Below are positions 29,243 through 47,556 of a DNA stretch of 64,000 nucleotides, piece by piece; the stretch's first letter is position 1; every line of letters begins with the position of its first letter. The notes under the pieces were generated by a model. It ran no database searches, was not told the origin of the DNA, and saw nothing but the letters and a program-made list of their open reading frames with translations. The stretch spans positions 1-64,000 of the forward strand of contig NZ_NXLZ01000010.1 in assembly GCF_005406205.1 (NCBI RefSeq), read 5' to 3'. The DNA comes from Campylobacter estrildidarum. GTDB taxonomy: Bacteria; Campylobacterota; Campylobacteria; Campylobacterales; Campylobacteraceae. The translations under genes were made by a program, and so were the position numbers.

Positions 29243-29318
29243 GCTGGTTTAGCTCAGTTGGTAGAGCAGCTGCCTTGTAAGCAGCAGGTCGGGGGTTCAA
29301 GTCCCTTAACCAGCTCCA
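29243..29318 (+). tRNA. tRNA-Thr(UGU)
   Basis: A 76-base cloverleaf with acceptor GCTGGTT/AACCAGC, anticodon TGT in CTTGTAA, T-loop TTCAAGT and an encoded CCA end. Confidence 0.97.
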
Positions 29319-29369
29319 TTGTATTAACAGTGTTTGACCAGAATATTACAAGATAGTGATATTTTATAT

Positions 29370-29455
<86 letters not shown>

Positions 29456-29461
29456 TGCTTT

Positions 29462-29538
29462 GCGGGAGTAGCTCAGTTGGCTAGAGCATCAGCCTTCCAA
29501 GCTGAGGGTCGCGGGTTCGAGTCCCGTTTCCCGCTCCA
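29462..29538 (+). tRNA. tRNA-Gly(UCC)
   Basis: A 77-base tRNA starting GCGGGAG, with anticodon TCC in CTTCCAA, T-loop TTCGAGT and an encoded CCA. Confidence 0.97.
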
Positions 29539-29630
29539 AAAGTTAAACTGGGAGCTGTATTTTTTAATAATAACTTACAGTATATTCCCTAAATTGTTTT
29601 CAGTTGTCTGTATTTTGGTAGTTTCTGAGC

Positions 29631-29705
<75 letters not shown>

Positions 29706-29776
29706 TAAAATTTATTGAAAAGATTATAAATATAGACTTGGTTTTGCTTACATTTATTTTATATTGGAGGAAAAAA

Positions 29777-30976
29777 ATGGCTAAAGAAAAATTTTCACGT
29801 AATAAGCCACACGTAAATATTGGTACTATCGGTCACGTTGATCATGGTAAAACTACTTTAACAGCTGCTATTTCTGCTGTTCTTTCAAGAAGAGGTTTGG
29901 CAGAGCTTAAAGATTATGATAATATCGATAATGCTCCTGAAGAAAAAGAACGTGGTATAACTATTGCGACTTCTCATATTGAATATGAAACAGAAAATCG
30001 CCACTATGCACACGTTGATTGTCCTGGTCACGCTGACTATGTTAAAAATATGATTACAGGTGCAGCTCAAATGGATGGTGCAATTCTTGTTGTTTCTGCA
30101 GCAGATGGCCCTATGCCTCAAACTAGAGAGCATATTTTGCTTTCTCGCCAAGTAGGTGTTCCATATATTGTTGTTTTTATGAATAAAGCGGATATGGTTG
30201 ATGATGCTGAACTTTTAGAGTTGGTTGAGATGGAAATTAGAGAATTATTAAGTTCTTATGATTTTCCAGGAGATGATACTCCGATTATTTCAGGATCTGC
30301 CTTAAAAGCACTTGAAGAAGCTAAAGCTGGACAAGATGGTGAATGGTCTAAAAAAGTTTTAGATCTTATGGCTGCAGTTGATAGCTATATTCCAACTCCA
30401 ACTCGTGATACAGAAAAAGATTTCTTGATGCCTATTGAAGATGTTTTTTCAATTTCAGGTCGTGGTACAGTTGTTACAGGAAGAATTGAAAAAGGTGTTG
30501 TAAAAGTAGGTGATACAATTGAAATTGTTGGTATTAAAGATACGCAAACAACAACTGTAACTGGCGTTGAAATGTTTAGAAAAGAAATGGATCAAGGTGA
30601 AGCAGGAGATAATGTAGGCGTTCTTCTTCGTGGTACCAAAAAAGAAGAAGTTATTCGTGGTATGGTTCTTGCTAAGCCAAAATCAATTACTCCTCATACT
30701 GATTTTGAAGCTGAAGTTTATATTTTAAATAAAGATGAAGGTGGTAGACATACTCCATTCTTTAATAATTATAGACCACAATTTTATGTTAGAACAACAG
30801 ACGTTACAGGATCAATCAAATTAGCTGATGGTGTTGAAATGGTTATGCCGGGTGAAAATGTAAGAATTACAGTAAGCTTGATTGCACCAGTAGCACTTGA
30901 AGAAGGTACTCGCTTTGCTATCCGTGAAGGTGGTAAAACCGTTGGATCTGGAGTTGTATCTAAAATTATAAAATAA
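29777..30976 (+). CDS. tuf: elongation factor Tu
   Basis: EF-Tu delivers aminoacyl-tRNA to the ribosome. The 399-residue protein has G1 GHVDHGKTT, the switch II motif DCPGHADY, G4 NKADM, and the C-terminal beta barrels with [10 protein letters not shown] chose the ATG at 29777 ([12 protein letters not shown]) with GGAGG upstream; the frame is open further upstream only because it reads through the tRNA genes. It is the last protein gene before a strong terminator and is probably co-transcribed with the four tRNAs. Confidence 0.99.
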   Translation: MAKEKFSRNKPHVNIGTIGHVDHGKTTLTAAISAVLSRRGLAELKDYDNIDNAPEEKERGITIATSHIEYETENRHYAHVDCPGHADYVKNMITGAAQMDGAILVVSAADGPMPQTREHILLSRQVGVPYIVVFMNKADMVDDAELLELVEMEIRELLSSYDFPGDDTPIISGSALKALEEAKAGQDGEWSKKVLDLMAAVDSYIPTPTRDTEKDFLMPIEDVFSISGRGTVVTGRIEKGVVKVGDTIEIVGIKDTQTTTVTGVEMFRKEMDQGEAGDNVGVLLRGTKKEEVIRGMVLAKPKSITPHTDFEAEVYILNKDEGGRHTPFFNNYRPQFYVRTTDVTGSIKLADGVEMVMPGENVRITVSLIAPVALEEGTRFAIREGGKTVGSGVVSKIIK

Positions 30977-30988
30977 ATAACTTTACAA

Positions 30989-31018
30989 AAGTCAAGCAAT
31001 AGATTGCTTGACTTTTTT
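30989..31018 (+). terminator. Rho-independent terminator after tuf
   Basis: An 11-bp stem (AAGTCAAGCAA and its complement) with a very short loop is followed by TTTTTT. It ends the tuf transcript before rpmG. Confidence 0.92.
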
Positions 31019-31037
31019 GATTTTTTGAGGAAAAGTG

Positions 31038-31196
31038 ATGAGAATTAAGATAGGTTTAAAATGTGAAGAATGTGGTGATATTAACTATAGCACTTACAAA
31101 AATAGCAAAAACACCACTGAAAAATTAGAGTTGAAAAAATATTGCCCAAGGTTAAAAAAACATACGCTTCATAAGGAAGTTAAACTAAAAAGCTAA
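31038..31196 (+). CDS. rpmG: 50S ribosomal protein L33
   Basis: A 52-residue protein beginning [19 protein letters not shown], with [16 protein letters not shown] at the C-terminus. GAGG precedes the ATG. It has the first CxxC pair (CEEC) but only one Cys in the second position (CPRL), so the full zinc ribbon of Cys-rich L33 forms is incomplete. Confidence 0.93.
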   Translation: MRIKIGLKCEECGDINYSTYKNSKNTTEKLELKKYCPRLKKHTLHKEVKLKS

Positions 31197-31208
31197 GATT
31201 AAGCTTTT

Positions 31209-31284
31209 AGGGCAATAGCTCCAACGGTAGAGCGTCGGATTCCAAATCCGCAGGTTGGGGGTTCGAGTCCCTCTTGCCCTGCCA
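31209..31284 (+). tRNA. tRNA-Trp(CCA)
   Basis: A 76-base tRNA with acceptor AGGGCAA/TTGCCCT, anticodon CCA in TTCCAAA, T-loop TTCGAGT and an encoded CCA end. It sits between rpmG and secE, a common bacterial order. Confidence 0.97.
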
Positions 31285-31302
31285 TAATTGAGGTTTGAAT
31301 AA

Positions 31303-31482
31303 ATGGAAAAATTGATAACTTATTTTAAATTATCAAAGATTGAATTAAGGAAAGTTATTTTTCCTTTGAAAGAACAAGTTCGAAATGCTTATATCATGGT
31401 TTTTATCGTGGTTACGGTGATTTCTTTGTTTTTGGCATTAGTGGATTGGATTATGTCTTCTATTGTTTCTATATTTGTATAG
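31303..31482 (+). CDS. secE: preprotein translocase subunit SecE
   Basis: A 59-residue single-span membrane protein. It has the amphipathic segment with KLSKIELRKVIFPLKEQVRN that precedes the C-terminal membrane helix (FIVVTVISLFLALVDWIM). SecE stabilises SecY in the SecYEG channel. The position between tRNA-Trp and nusG is the standard one. Confidence 0.95.
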   Translation: MEKLITYFKLSKIELRKVIFPLKEQVRNAYIMVFIVVTVISLFLALVDWIMSSIVSIFV

Positions 31483-31496
31483 GATGGATTAATTAA

Positions 31497-32030
31497 ATGA
31501 GTACTCATAAATGGTATGCAATTCAAACTTATGCTGGAAGCGAAATGGCTGTAAAAAGAGCTATTGAAAACTTAGTAAAAGATAACGGCATTGAGGATAG
31601 ACTAAAAGAAATAGTTGTTCCAACAGAAGACGTTATTGAATTTAAAAATGGAAAAGAAAAGATTACTGAAAGAAGTTTGTATTCTGGATATGTGTTTGCG
31701 CATCTTGATTTAAATACAGAACTTTGGCACAGAATTCAATCTCTTCCAAAAGTTGGACGTTTTATTGGAGAATCAAAAAAACCAACTCCTTTAACCGAGA
31801 AAGACATTAATTTAATTTTGGAAAAAGTTCGCAATCGCGCAGCCCCTAAACCAAAAATTTCTTTTGAGGAGGGCGAGAACGTAAGAATTACAGAAGGTCC
31901 ATTCGCAAATTTTACTGCTATAGTAGAAGAATATGATATGGTTAGAGGTTTGTTAAAATTAAATGTTTCTATTTTTGGACGTTCAACTCCAGTAGAAATC
32001 TTGTATTCACAAGTTGAAAAAATAATTTAA
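31497..32030 (+). CDS. nusG: transcription termination/antitermination protein NusG
   Basis: NusG binds RNA polymerase and links it to Rho or to the ribosome. The 177-residue protein has the NGN domain ([16 protein letters not shown]) and a C-terminal KOW motif ([20 protein letters not shown]). It follows secE by 14 bases and precedes rplK, the normal order. Confidence 0.97.
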   Translation: MSTHKWYAIQTYAGSEMAVKRAIENLVKDNGIEDRLKEIVVPTEDVIEFKNGKEKITERSLYSGYVFAHLDLNTELWHRIQSLPKVGRFIGESKKPTPLTEKDINLILEKVRNRAAPKPKISFEEGENVRITEGPFANFTAIVEEYDMVRGLLKLNVSIFGRSTPVEILYSQVEKII

Positions 32031-32055
32031 TTATAAAAATTTAAGGAGATTTGTT

Positions 32056-32481
32056 ATGGCTAAGAAAGTTGTAGGCGAAATTAAATTACAAATTGCTGCG
32101 ACAAAAGCAAACCCATCGCCTCCTGTTGGGCCTGCTTTGGGTCAGCAAGGTGTTAATATTATGGAGTTTTGTAAAGCTTTTAATGAAAGAACAAAAGATA
32201 TGGTAGGTTTTAATATACCTGTTGTCATCACTGTTTATGCAGATAAAAGTTTTACTTTTATTACAAAACAACCGCCAGCTACGGATTTAATTAAAAAGGC
32301 GGCAGGAATTTCTAAGGGAGCTGACAATCCACTTAAAAACAAAGTTGGTAAATTAACTCGTGCTCAAGTCTTAGAAATTGTTGATAAAAAAATTGCAGAT
32401 CTTAATACCAAAGATAGAGATCAAGCAGCAAAAATCATTGCTGGTTCAGCTCGTTCTATGGGTGTTGAAATTGTAGATTAA
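32056..32481 (+). CDS. rplK: 50S ribosomal protein L11
   Basis: The 141-residue protein contains the thiostrepton-region motif [20 protein letters not shown] near the N-terminus and the RNA-binding C-terminal domain ending [12 protein letters not shown]. It forms part of the GTPase-associated centre. AAGGAG precedes the ATG. Confidence 0.98.
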   Translation: MAKKVVGEIKLQIAATKANPSPPVGPALGQQGVNIMEFCKAFNERTKDMVGFNIPVVITVYADKSFTFITKQPPATDLIKKAAGISKGADNPLKNKVGKLTRAQVLEIVDKKIADLNTKDRDQAAKIIAGSARSMGVEIVD

Positions 32482-32489
32482 TTCCTTTC

Positions 32490-32510
32490 ACCGCCAAGGT
32501 AAAAGGCGGT
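32490..32510 (+). promoter_or_regulatory. GC-rich hairpin between rplK and rplA
   Basis: ACCGCC (32490-32495) pairs with GGCGGT (32505-32510) around a 9-base A-rich loop, followed by GCACTTTAAAAATGC, which can form a second weak hairpin. There is no T-run, so it is more likely an RNA-processing or protein-binding site than a terminator. Confidence 0.5.
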
Positions 32511-32538
32511 AGCACTTTAAAAATGCGGAGAAGATAAA

Positions 32539-33240
32539 ATGGCTAAAATATCAAAGAGATTAAAAGAATTATTACAAAAAATTGATTCTAATAAAGAGTA
32601 CAATGTAAAAGAGGCGATTGATACAGTTAAAAATTTAAAATCAGCAAAATTTGATGAGACTGTAGAAATCGCATTAAAACTTAATGTCGATCCAAGACAT
32701 GCAGATCAGATGGTAAGAGGATCTGTGGTTCTTCCTGCCGGTACAGGTAAAAAAGTTCGTGTTGCTGTTATCGCAAAAGACGCAAAGGCTGATGAAGCTA
32801 AAAATGCGGGTGCGGATATTGTTGGAAGTGATGATTTGGTAGAAGAAATTCAAAAAGGAAATATGAATTTTGACGTATTGATTGCAACTCCAAATTTAAT
32901 GGGTCTTGTGGGTAAAGTGGGTAGAATTTTAGGTCCTAAAGGTTTAATGCCAAATCCAAAAACTGGAACAGTAACAATGGATGTTGCACAAGCTGTCAAT
33001 AATGCTAAAAGCGGACAAGTAAATTTTAGAGTCGATAAGCAAGGAAATATCCATGCAGGTCTTGGAAAGGTAAGCTTTTCTAAAGAACAATTATGGGATA
33101 ATGTTTCGACTTTTATTAAAGCTATAAATAAACATAAACCGGCTGCAGCAAAGGGTAGATATATTAAAAATGCTGCCCTATCTTTAACAATGAGTCCTTC
33201 GGTAAAACTTGAAGTGCAAGAATTACTTGATATGAAATAA
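32539..33240 (+). CDS. rplA: 50S ribosomal protein L1
   Basis: The 233-residue protein shows the L1 signature [20 protein letters not shown] and [12 protein letters not shown]1 forms the mobile stalk near the E site and in many bacteria represses its own operon by binding mRNA. It is followed directly by a hairpin terminator. Confidence 0.98.
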   Translation: MAKISKRLKELLQKIDSNKEYNVKEAIDTVKNLKSAKFDETVEIALKLNVDPRHADQMVRGSVVLPAGTGKKVRVAVIAKDAKADEAKNAGADIVGSDDLVEEIQKGNMNFDVLIATPNLMGLVGKVGRILGPKGLMPNPKTGTVTMDVAQAVNNAKSGQVNFRVDKQGNIHAGLGKVSFSKEQLWDNVSTFIKAINKHKPAAAKGRYIKNAALSLTMSPSVKLEVQELLDMK

Positions 33241-33268
33241 AGAGTTGATTTAACAACTCTTTATTTTA
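33239..33268 (+). terminator. hairpin terminator after rplA
   Basis: A perfect 9-bp stem (AAAGAGTTG 33239-33247, CAACTCTTT 33254-33262) overlaps the rplA stop codon and is followed by a T-rich stretch. It separates rplKA from rplJL. Confidence 0.75.
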
Positions 33269-33299
33269 AGAATAAACATTTGAGAGAATTGTTAGTTTT

Positions 33300-33392
33300 T
33301 TGAAATGTTTATTTTAGATTGAAGATAGTCGAGGCGTAAGCTTAATTGGAAATTTCCACTCTGCTTGAAATCTCAATCGGAAAGGAGAAAAT
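33300..33392 (+). ncRNA. candidate L10 leader
   Basis: The sequence before rplJ contains GAGGCGTAAGC, GGAAATTTCC and ACTCTGCTT in the order found in L10(L12)4-binding mRNA leaders that autoregulate rplJL. I judge this by eye from motif order and position only. Confidence 0.4.
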
Positions 33393-33872
33393 GTGACTAG
33401 AAGCGAAAAAATTGAAGTTATTTCTAAGCTTGAAGAAAGTTTTAAAGTTAGCGAAGCTATTGTAGTTTGCGATTACAAAGGTTTGCCTACTAAAAAATTG
33501 GAAGAACTTAGAAATAATGCAAGAGAAAATAATGTAAAAGTTCAAATTATTAAAAATACTTTGGCTAACATTGCTCTTAATAATTCCGGTAAAACAGGTC
33601 TAGTTCTTAAAGATACTAATATTTATCTTTGGGGCGATGATCAGCTTAATGTTTCAAAAGTAGTTGCTAAATTTGAAGAGAATAATGATAAATTTCAAAT
33701 TAAAACTGCTTTTATTGACAATGAAGTTGCAGATGTTGCTAAAGTTAAAGCTTTGGCTAAAATGCCTTCACGTAATGAGTTGCTTGCTATGCTTTTGCAA
33801 GTTTGGAAAGCGCCAATTGCCAACTTTACTATTGGCTTAAATGCGCTAAAAAATAAAAAAGAAACTGAATAA
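33393..33872 (+). CDS. rplJ: 50S ribosomal protein L10
   Basis: The 159-residue protein begins [18 protein letters not shown] and has the L10 core ([18 protein letters not shown]) and a C-terminal L12-binding helix. It starts with GTG after AAAGGAG. It anchors L7/L12 dimers to the ribosome and ends 12 bases before rplL. Confidence 0.97.
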   Translation: MTRSEKIEVISKLEESFKVSEAIVVCDYKGLPTKKLEELRNNARENNVKVQIIKNTLANIALNNSGKTGLVLKDTNIYLWGDDQLNVSKVVAKFEENNDKFQIKTAFIDNEVADVAKVKALAKMPSRNELLAMLLQVWKAPIANFTIGLNALKNKKETE

Positions 33873-33884
33873 AAAGGATTTAAA

Positions 33885-34262
33885 ATGGCAATTTCAAAAG
33901 AAGATGTATTAGAATATATTTCAAACTTAAGTGTTCTTGAGCTTTCTGAGCTTGTAAAAGAATTCGAAGAAAAATTCGGTGTATCTGCCGCTCCAGTAAT
34001 GGTAGCTGGTGGTGCTGCAGCTGGTGGTGCTGCAGCTGCTGCTGAAGAAAAAACAGAATTTAATATTGTTTTAACTGACGGCGGTGCTAAAAAAATAGAA
34101 GTAATTAAAATTGTTCGTGCTTTAACAGGTCTTGGACTTAAAGAGGCTAAAGATGCGGTAGAGCAAACTCCTTCGACTTTAAAAGAAGGTGTAGCTAAAG
34201 CTGAAGCCGAAGAAGCTAAAAAGCAACTTGAAGAAGCTGGTGCTAAAGTAGAACTTAAATAG
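33885..34262 (+). CDS. rplL: 50S ribosomal protein L7/L12
   Basis: The 125-residue protein has an N-terminal dimerisation helix, an Ala/Gly hinge ([17 protein letters not shown]) and the C-terminal factor-binding domain ([19 protein letters not shown]). It recruits translation factors. AAAGGA precedes the ATG. Confidence 0.98.
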   Translation: MAISKEDVLEYISNLSVLELSELVKEFEEKFGVSAAPVMVAGGAAAGGAAAAAEEKTEFNIVLTDGGAKKIEVIKIVRALTGLGLKEAKDAVEQTPSTLKEGVAKAEAEEAKKQLEEAGAKVELK

Positions 34263-34287
34263 CTTGAGTTTTTAATGGATTTAGTTG

Positions 34288-34322
34288 AAGAAGATTTGTT
34301 TATGGCAAGTCTTCTTTTTTTG
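34288..34322 (+). terminator. attenuator/terminator between rplL and rpoB
   Basis: AAGAAGATTTG (34288-34298) pairs with CAAGTCTTCTT (34306-34316) over 11 positions with one wobble, followed by a run of eight T. A second small hairpin (ACCTA/TAGGT) and another T-run follow. This is the usual place for partial termination that sets the ratio of ribosomal proteins to RNA polymerase. Confidence 0.75.
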
Positions 34323-34340
34323 TTTTTACCTAGTTTTTAG

Positions 34341-43056
<8,716 letters not shown>

Positions 43057-43085
43057 TTAAATAGCCTTTTTGGCTATTTAATTTG
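43057..43085 (+). terminator. terminator after rpoC
   Basis: TTAAATAGCC and GGCTATTTAA form a 10-bp stem with a TTTTT loop, followed by TTTGAT. It ends the large ribosomal protein-polymerase operon and marks the left edge of the variable sugar locus. Confidence 0.8.
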
Positions 43086-43600
43086 ATAGATTCCTTCTAA
43101 TTTTGGAAAATCCAAATTGATCATTTCTTCTATTTTATTTTTTTCCTCAATTAATTATATAAGCAGATTTGAATAAATATTTGCGGTTTGTATATACTAA
43201 AAATACAAAGCGTCTAAGACTTAAAATGATTAAAGGAGTGTGTTTGCTCTAAATCAAAAGTGAACATAATTAGCAAAATAAGGAATTATAGATATAGATG
43301 AGAGAGAAATTTCTAGCATTAGATATGATTTTACTACGAGTTTAAAATTTGAAGATATAGTTTTTAATCTCACTTTTAGTACTTATATAGCACAAATGCA
43401 ATAATACATTTTGTCAATTGTTAATGTTTTAATTTAAATTCCGCATTTGGAAATCAAAGTGAAAAAGCTAGACTTTGTTTTAAAAAGCGAATTTATAGAA
43501 TTTATTGATACAAAAAGTAATATAAATTAAAAATTTAGTCAAAATATTTAGCCAAGCCTGTAAAAATAAATACTATTTTAAAAAATTTTACTTATTATAA
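43086..43600. other. decayed coding fragments downstream of rpoC
   Basis: No intact gene is present. On the minus strand a short tail reads KIEEMINLDFPKLEGIYQIK to a stop beside the rpoC terminator. On the plus strand near 43291-43405 a frame reads FTTSLKFEDIVFNLTFSTYI to a stop, and near 43440-43530 HLEIKVKKLDFVLKSEFIEF to a stop. These look like ends of lost genes. I cannot assign them. Confidence 0.4.
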
Positions 43601-43617
43601 AATAAAAAGGAATTTAA

Positions 43618-43914
43618 AAGAAAGAAGAATATATTTTTATAGGAATTGATATAGGTACAACAGGTGTTAGAGCTACTGCTTATGAAAAAATGGAACTCTT
43701 CTTTATTATGCAGAACAAAATCATGAATTAATTTTCATTAAAAGTAAAAAAGTTATAAAAGAAGTGGCAAATAAGCTCTTATATTTTAGAAAAAAACCTC
43801 TCGGTATATCTTTAAGTGTAGCTATGCATAGTTTTTCTCTAGCTAAAAAATATGAATTTTTGAGCAATATGTTAATTTGGGCTGATGGTAAGCATGGTCT
43901 GAAGAGTATTTAGC
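43618..43914 (+). pseudogene. FGGY-family carbohydrate kinase remnant
   Basis: The frame from 43618 gives YIFIGIDIGTTGVRATAYEK, the phosphate-binding N-terminus of FGGY kinases such as gluconokinase or xylulokinase. A missing A shifts the frame, after which NGTLLYYAEQNHELIF, KKVIKEVANKL, PLGISLSVAMHSFSLAKKYE and MLIWADGKHGLK follow to a stop. The start codon is gone (a stop lies just upstream), there is an internal deletion, and more than 350 C-terminal residues are absent. It was probably a gluconate or related sugar kinase. Confidence 0.8.
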
Positions 43915-44157
43915 TACTCACGTTGTTTATTTGCAATACAATACAGAAAAACAATAATTTATTTACCTTGATTCGCAATTTGAATCAAGGTTTTTTAGAA
44001 TTTAGATTCACCGAATCTTATTTTGTTATTCAAGCAATAAGTTTATTTATATTGCTAAGCCTTAATTTTTTACAGATGATCGTATAAATTTAAGATTAAT
44101 ATTATGCTATATGGAGTGTTTTTGCTTTTTATCATGAGAAATTTTAAGCAAATGTTT

Positions 44158-44230
44158 AATGATTAAACTTTTTTGTTTAAATGTTATTGTTTGAAAAGTT
44201 ATTTGGTAATTTTGCAACATTTTTTCAAAT
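44158..44230 (+). repeat. direct repeat copy A with TTAAAC-N6-GTTTAA dyad
   Basis: The 73-base segment matches copy B (46417-46490) with only a few mismatches and one gap, in the same orientation. Both contain the dyad TTAAAC-N6-GTTTAA, the six central bases being TTTTTT here and TTTCTT in copy B. Outside the repeats both regions also share TTACAAACGTAT some 60-70 bases further on. Confidence 0.85.
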
Positions 44231-44316
44231 AAGTCTTGATTTGTATAAAATAATTAAAAGGTACTCCTCCTAAAACAGCTATTATGTTACAAACGTATTT
44301 TTATAATGGTATAGAT

Positions 44317-45762
44317 CTAATTTTCAACTTGAATAGCAAAACTATCCAATTGATATATAGTATATGAAACATCTCCTTTTATTTTTAAAGATTGAGATAA
44401 GGGATAATATCTTGTAGTAAATACATCACTACCATCATTTATAAATACTTCAACAGAAGAAGTATCTACAAATATTCTAAGATTATATATCGTATTAAGT
44501 TCTACACTTCTTTTAGTACGTCCACATCCTATAGTTTTTCCTATATCACCCATAAATTCTAGTATAAACTTATTATTTTGATGCTTAATAAATAATCCTT
44601 CAGATATAACAACCTGTAAATCTTTAGAGTCTTTTATATCAATTAAAACTTCATATGAGTCTATATTATTGTTTTTTATATCTTCTATAGATAAAGTATC
44701 CCTTCTCAATTTTTCTAAACTCTTATGAGGAGTTTGGTATACTCTATTATTTTTAAAAGATAGAGTACGTGCTATAGTGAGACAATGCTGCCAAGTTTCA
44801 GTATTGTTTTTATATTCTTCATCTATATCCGGTAATCCCATCCAGCCTATCATAACTCTATCATTATTTTCATCTATAAATGTTTGTGGGGCATAAAAGT
44901 CAAAACCCTTATCCAATATAAAAAATTTATCTACAGTAATATCATTTTTAAAATTATCTTCGGGGACAATAAAATATCCATTTAAATATATATTTTCATA
45001 TAAAGATTCTACTCTTTTTACTCCTTGAGGGCATGTTATTAAAATATATTGGCCATCTAATTTAAATAAGTCAGGACATTCCCACATATAGGCAAAATCT
45101 TCTTTGGAATTTATCATACTTAAATATTTCCAATGCACTTTATCTTCAGAAGTAAATATGATAACGGCTCCTTTATTGTTTGGCTTAGTATTTCTTCTTA
45201 CACCTTGAACCATATAATACATATTTCCTTCTTTCCATACTTTAGGATCTCTTATATGATTAGTTATACCATCAGGATAATCTTTCATTTCCATTATACA
45301 TTTTTTATTATCAAAGTTTATGCCATCATTTGAAGTTATTAAAATAGTATTAGATTCTCTACCTTCATTAACGTAGTCATAATCTCCTCTTAACTCAATA
45401 TTGCCAGTATAATATATGTACATTTTATTATTTTCTATAAATGCACTACCTGAAAATGCACCGTGGCAATCATATTTCTCATCAGGATATACAGATACAC
45501 CTATATATCGATAGTTTATTAAGTCTTTAGTTTTATAGTGTCCCCAAAATTTAAGTTCACCATTTACTTCAAAAGGAGAATATTGGAAAAATATATTATA
45601 TTCATTGTTATAATAACAAAGTCCATTAGGATCATTAAGCCAACCAATAGGAGGCATTAAATGATAATTTAATCTATACTTATCATTTTTCGCACTTAAT
45701 AAGGACTCTTTTTCTAACTTTTTAATTGCTTTTTTTAAAGTTTTGCCCAAAACACTTATCAT
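44317..45762 (-). CDS. GH32 sucrose-6-phosphate hydrolase/invertase
   Basis: The 481-residue enzyme belongs to glycoside hydrolase family 32, which cleaves sucrose or sucrose 6-phosphate. The nucleophile Asp is in WLNDPNGLCYY (about residue 42), the RDP motif is in HIRDPKVW, and the acid/base Glu is in MWECPDLF. The C-terminal beta-sandwich (SVEVFINDGSDVFTTRYYP) is present. It has no signal peptide, so it is cytoplasmic. Codon use (many ATA, few of the GCT/GGT-type codons seen in neighbours) and its companion PTS fragment suggest transfer from a Firmicute, Fusobacterium or spirochaete-like donor. All catalytic residues are intact. Confidence 0.93.
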   Translation of the reverse strand: MISVLGKTLKKAIKKLEKESLLSAKNDKYRLNYHLMPPIGWLNDPNGLCYYNNEYNIFFQYSPFEVNGELKFWGHYKTKDLINYRYIGVSVYPDEKYDCHGAFSGSAFIENNKMYIYYTGNIELRGDYDYVNEGRESNTILITSNDGINFDNKKCIMEMKDYPDGITNHIRDPKVWKEGNMYYMVQGVRRNTKPNNKGAVIIFTSEDKVHWKYLSMINSKEDFAYMWECPDLFKLDGQYILITCPQGVKRVESLYENIYLNGYFIVPEDNFKNDITVDKFFILDKGFDFYAPQTFIDENNDRVMIGWMGLPDIDEEYKNNTETWQHCLTIARTLSFKNNRVYQTPHKSLEKLRRDTLSIEDIKNNNIDSYEVLIDIKDSKDLQVVISEGLFIKHQNNKFILEFMGDIGKTIGCGRTKRSVELNTIYNLRIFVDTSSVEVFINDGSDVFTTRYYPLSQSLKIKGDVSYTIYQLDSFAIQVEN

Positions 45763-45792
45763 ATTAAACCTTTCTTATTTTTTTGTCTTCAA

Positions 45793-46149
45793 TTATATTA
45801 TAATCCTAATATTATTCCTATGTACAGGCGAACTACCAAATACTCTAAATGCAGACCAACATATTAAAGCAGGTAAAAAAGCAAAAGTTGTTTCTGTAAG
45901 TACGCTTATAAATATTAAGAAATCTGGAGATATTTGTTCTGGGCTAAGATTAAAGATAGATAAAAGAGTTTCATTTAGCAAAGCTCCTTTGATCCCTAAA
46001 AATAAACCAGTTGCAATCATTGCAGGCATTATCGGTACAAATGCATCAGCAAAAATACGTATAAATCTTTTGAAACCTTTTTTATTTTCTAAAGGTTCAC
46101 TACTTTCTTGTGTATTATTAGAAGTAGTAGTACCATTTACATCTAACAT
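45793..46149 (-). pseudogene. truncated sucrose-type PTS EIIC
   Basis: From an ATG at 46149, preceded by AAAGGG, the frame encodes MLDVNGTTTS, a linker and the start of an EIIC membrane domain (FADAFVPIMPAMIATGLFLG, then TFAFLPALICWSAFRVFGSS). After PV an inserted C (near 45830) shifts the frame from IGIILGL to HRNNIRIII and a stop; even the original frame ends a few codons later at the junction with the hydrolase gene. Only about 118 of an expected 450 or more residues remain, and no EIIB domain is seen. It cannot transport sucrose. Confidence 0.85.
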
Positions 46150-46167
46150 ATAAATATCCCTTTGCAT

Positions 46168-46416
46168 AATTTTTTATGTAATGTGATATTATTATCATAG
46201 TTATTTTTCATTATACAATTTATTTTTTTTATTGTCAAATTTGCTTATTGCTACACATCACAAGTTTTTAGATCTTATAAAATCTTATTTAGCTAGAGCG
46301 CGAAATTTGGAATGAGTATTATTTTTATAGATTAAGGATATAAAATGGCTTATTAAAAAATACAAAATATTCAAGACCAATATCGTTTTATCACGGAATA
46401 TTTCTGCTTTTTATGC
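46168..46416. other. intergenic region with faint coding remnants
   Basis: About 250 AT-rich bases precede the truncated EIIC gene on one side and repeat copy B on the other. A plus-strand frame near 46245-46310 reads THHKFLDLIKSYLARARNLE to a stop and may be a gene remnant. The rest has no recognisable content. Confidence 0.3.
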
Positions 46417-46490
46417 AATGATTAAACTTTCTTGTTTAAATGTTATTGTTTTAAAAGTTATTTGATAATTTTGTAACACTTTTTTCAAAT
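46417..46490 (+). repeat. direct repeat copy B upstream of sugar kinase
   Basis: This 74-base near-copy of 44158-44230 lies about 130 bases before the sugar-kinase start. Its dyad TTAAAC-TTTCTT-GTTTAA is conserved with copy A, which suggests a regulator-binding site in the original promoter region of the sugar operon. Confidence 0.85.
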
Positions 46491-46620
46491 TGGTATTAAT
46501 TTTTCTTGATATATGAATCAATTTCGTGCTAAAATAGTTTAATAAAAAATGTAAAATATTACAAACGTATGATATCGTATTTGATATTTGTTTGAAAAAA
46601 ATATTTAGCAAGGATTATTG

Positions 46621-47520
46621 ATGAAAGTTTTAGTTTTTGGTGAAATTTTATATGATGTTTATGGTGATAAATACTCTATAGGTGGAGCTCCATTTAATTT
46701 TGCTATTTGGCTTTCTAGAATGATTGGGACAAAAGAGGCTTTAACTATGATTAGTGCTTTAGGAAATGACGATTTAGCCTTAAAGGCTTTAGAATTTGCT
46801 AAAAAAGAGCATATAGATACAAGCCTAATTGAACTTTCAACCCAATTTCCTACAGGTAAAGCTTTGGTATTTTTAAATGAAGATAAAATTCCTGATTATA
46901 TCATTGAAGAAAATGTAGCTTGGGACAATATAATATTTAATGAGCAAGTTTCTCAAGCTTTAAATTTAGACTACGATATTTTTTATTTTAATCTTTTGGC
47001 TCAAAGATTTAGTACTAGCTACAATACTTTAAAAAAAATTATGCAAAAAGTAAAGGCAAAATTTAAGGTTTTTGATATGACTTTAAGAAAGGAATATTTT
47101 ACTAAGGAAAAACTTTTTGAAGCTCTTAATTTTATAAATGTTTTAAAGGTTAATGAGGAAGAATTAGAGCTCATTAAAAAGCTTTTTTATCCTGATTTTA
47201 AATCGGACGTAAAACAAATTTTAGCACTCATTCAAAAGGATTTTAATATACCTTATATTTTCTTAACTTTAGGAGAAAAAGGATCTTGCTTGCAAAGTCT
47301 TAATGGATTTTTTACTCAAAATGCAAGAAAAGATATTAAACTTGTAGATACAGTAGGAGCAGGAGATTCTTTTTGTGCATCTTTGAGTTATGCTTTAGTT
47401 AAAAATTTAAGCGAGGAAAAAATTTTAAGTTTTGCTACAGAAATGGCTGAAAATGTTATACAGCTTCAAGGTGGAACAACTTTGTTTGATTTTCATCAAA
47501 TCAAAAAAAGGTATTTTTAA
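46621..47520 (+). CDS. PfkB-family sugar kinase, probable fructokinase
   Basis: The 299-residue kinase has the PfkB features: GEILYDVYGDKYSIGGAPFN at the N-terminus (sugar-binding Gly-Gly) and the C-terminal signature DTVGAGDSFCASL with the catalytic Asp. Sequence and context suggest fructokinase, which would phosphorylate fructose released by the nearby hydrolase. The ATG at 46621 is preceded by AAGGA six bases upstream. Base use resembles the core genome, unlike the hydrolase. The adjacent transporter gene downstream is broken. Confidence 0.85.
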   Translation: MKVLVFGEILYDVYGDKYSIGGAPFNFAIWLSRMIGTKEALTMISALGNDDLALKALEFAKKEHIDTSLIELSTQFPTGKALVFLNEDKIPDYIIEENVAWDNIIFNEQVSQALNLDYDIFYFNLLAQRFSTSYNTLKKIMQKVKAKFKVFDMTLRKEYFTKEKLFEALNFINVLKVNEEELELIKKLFYPDFKSDVKQILALIQKDFNIPYIFLTLGEKGSCLQSLNGFFTQNARKDIKLVDTVGAGDSFCASLSYALVKNLSEEKILSFATEMAENVIQLQGGTTLFDFHQIKKRYF

Positions 47521-47556
47521 GCAGTTTAAAAAAGCTATTTGAGAGTTTTGTTGTTA

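Noticed and set aside
44317-46149. Insertion sequence as carrier of the sucrose hydrolase segment
   Set aside because: No transposase or terminal inverted repeats are visible around the segment; only direct repeats are present.
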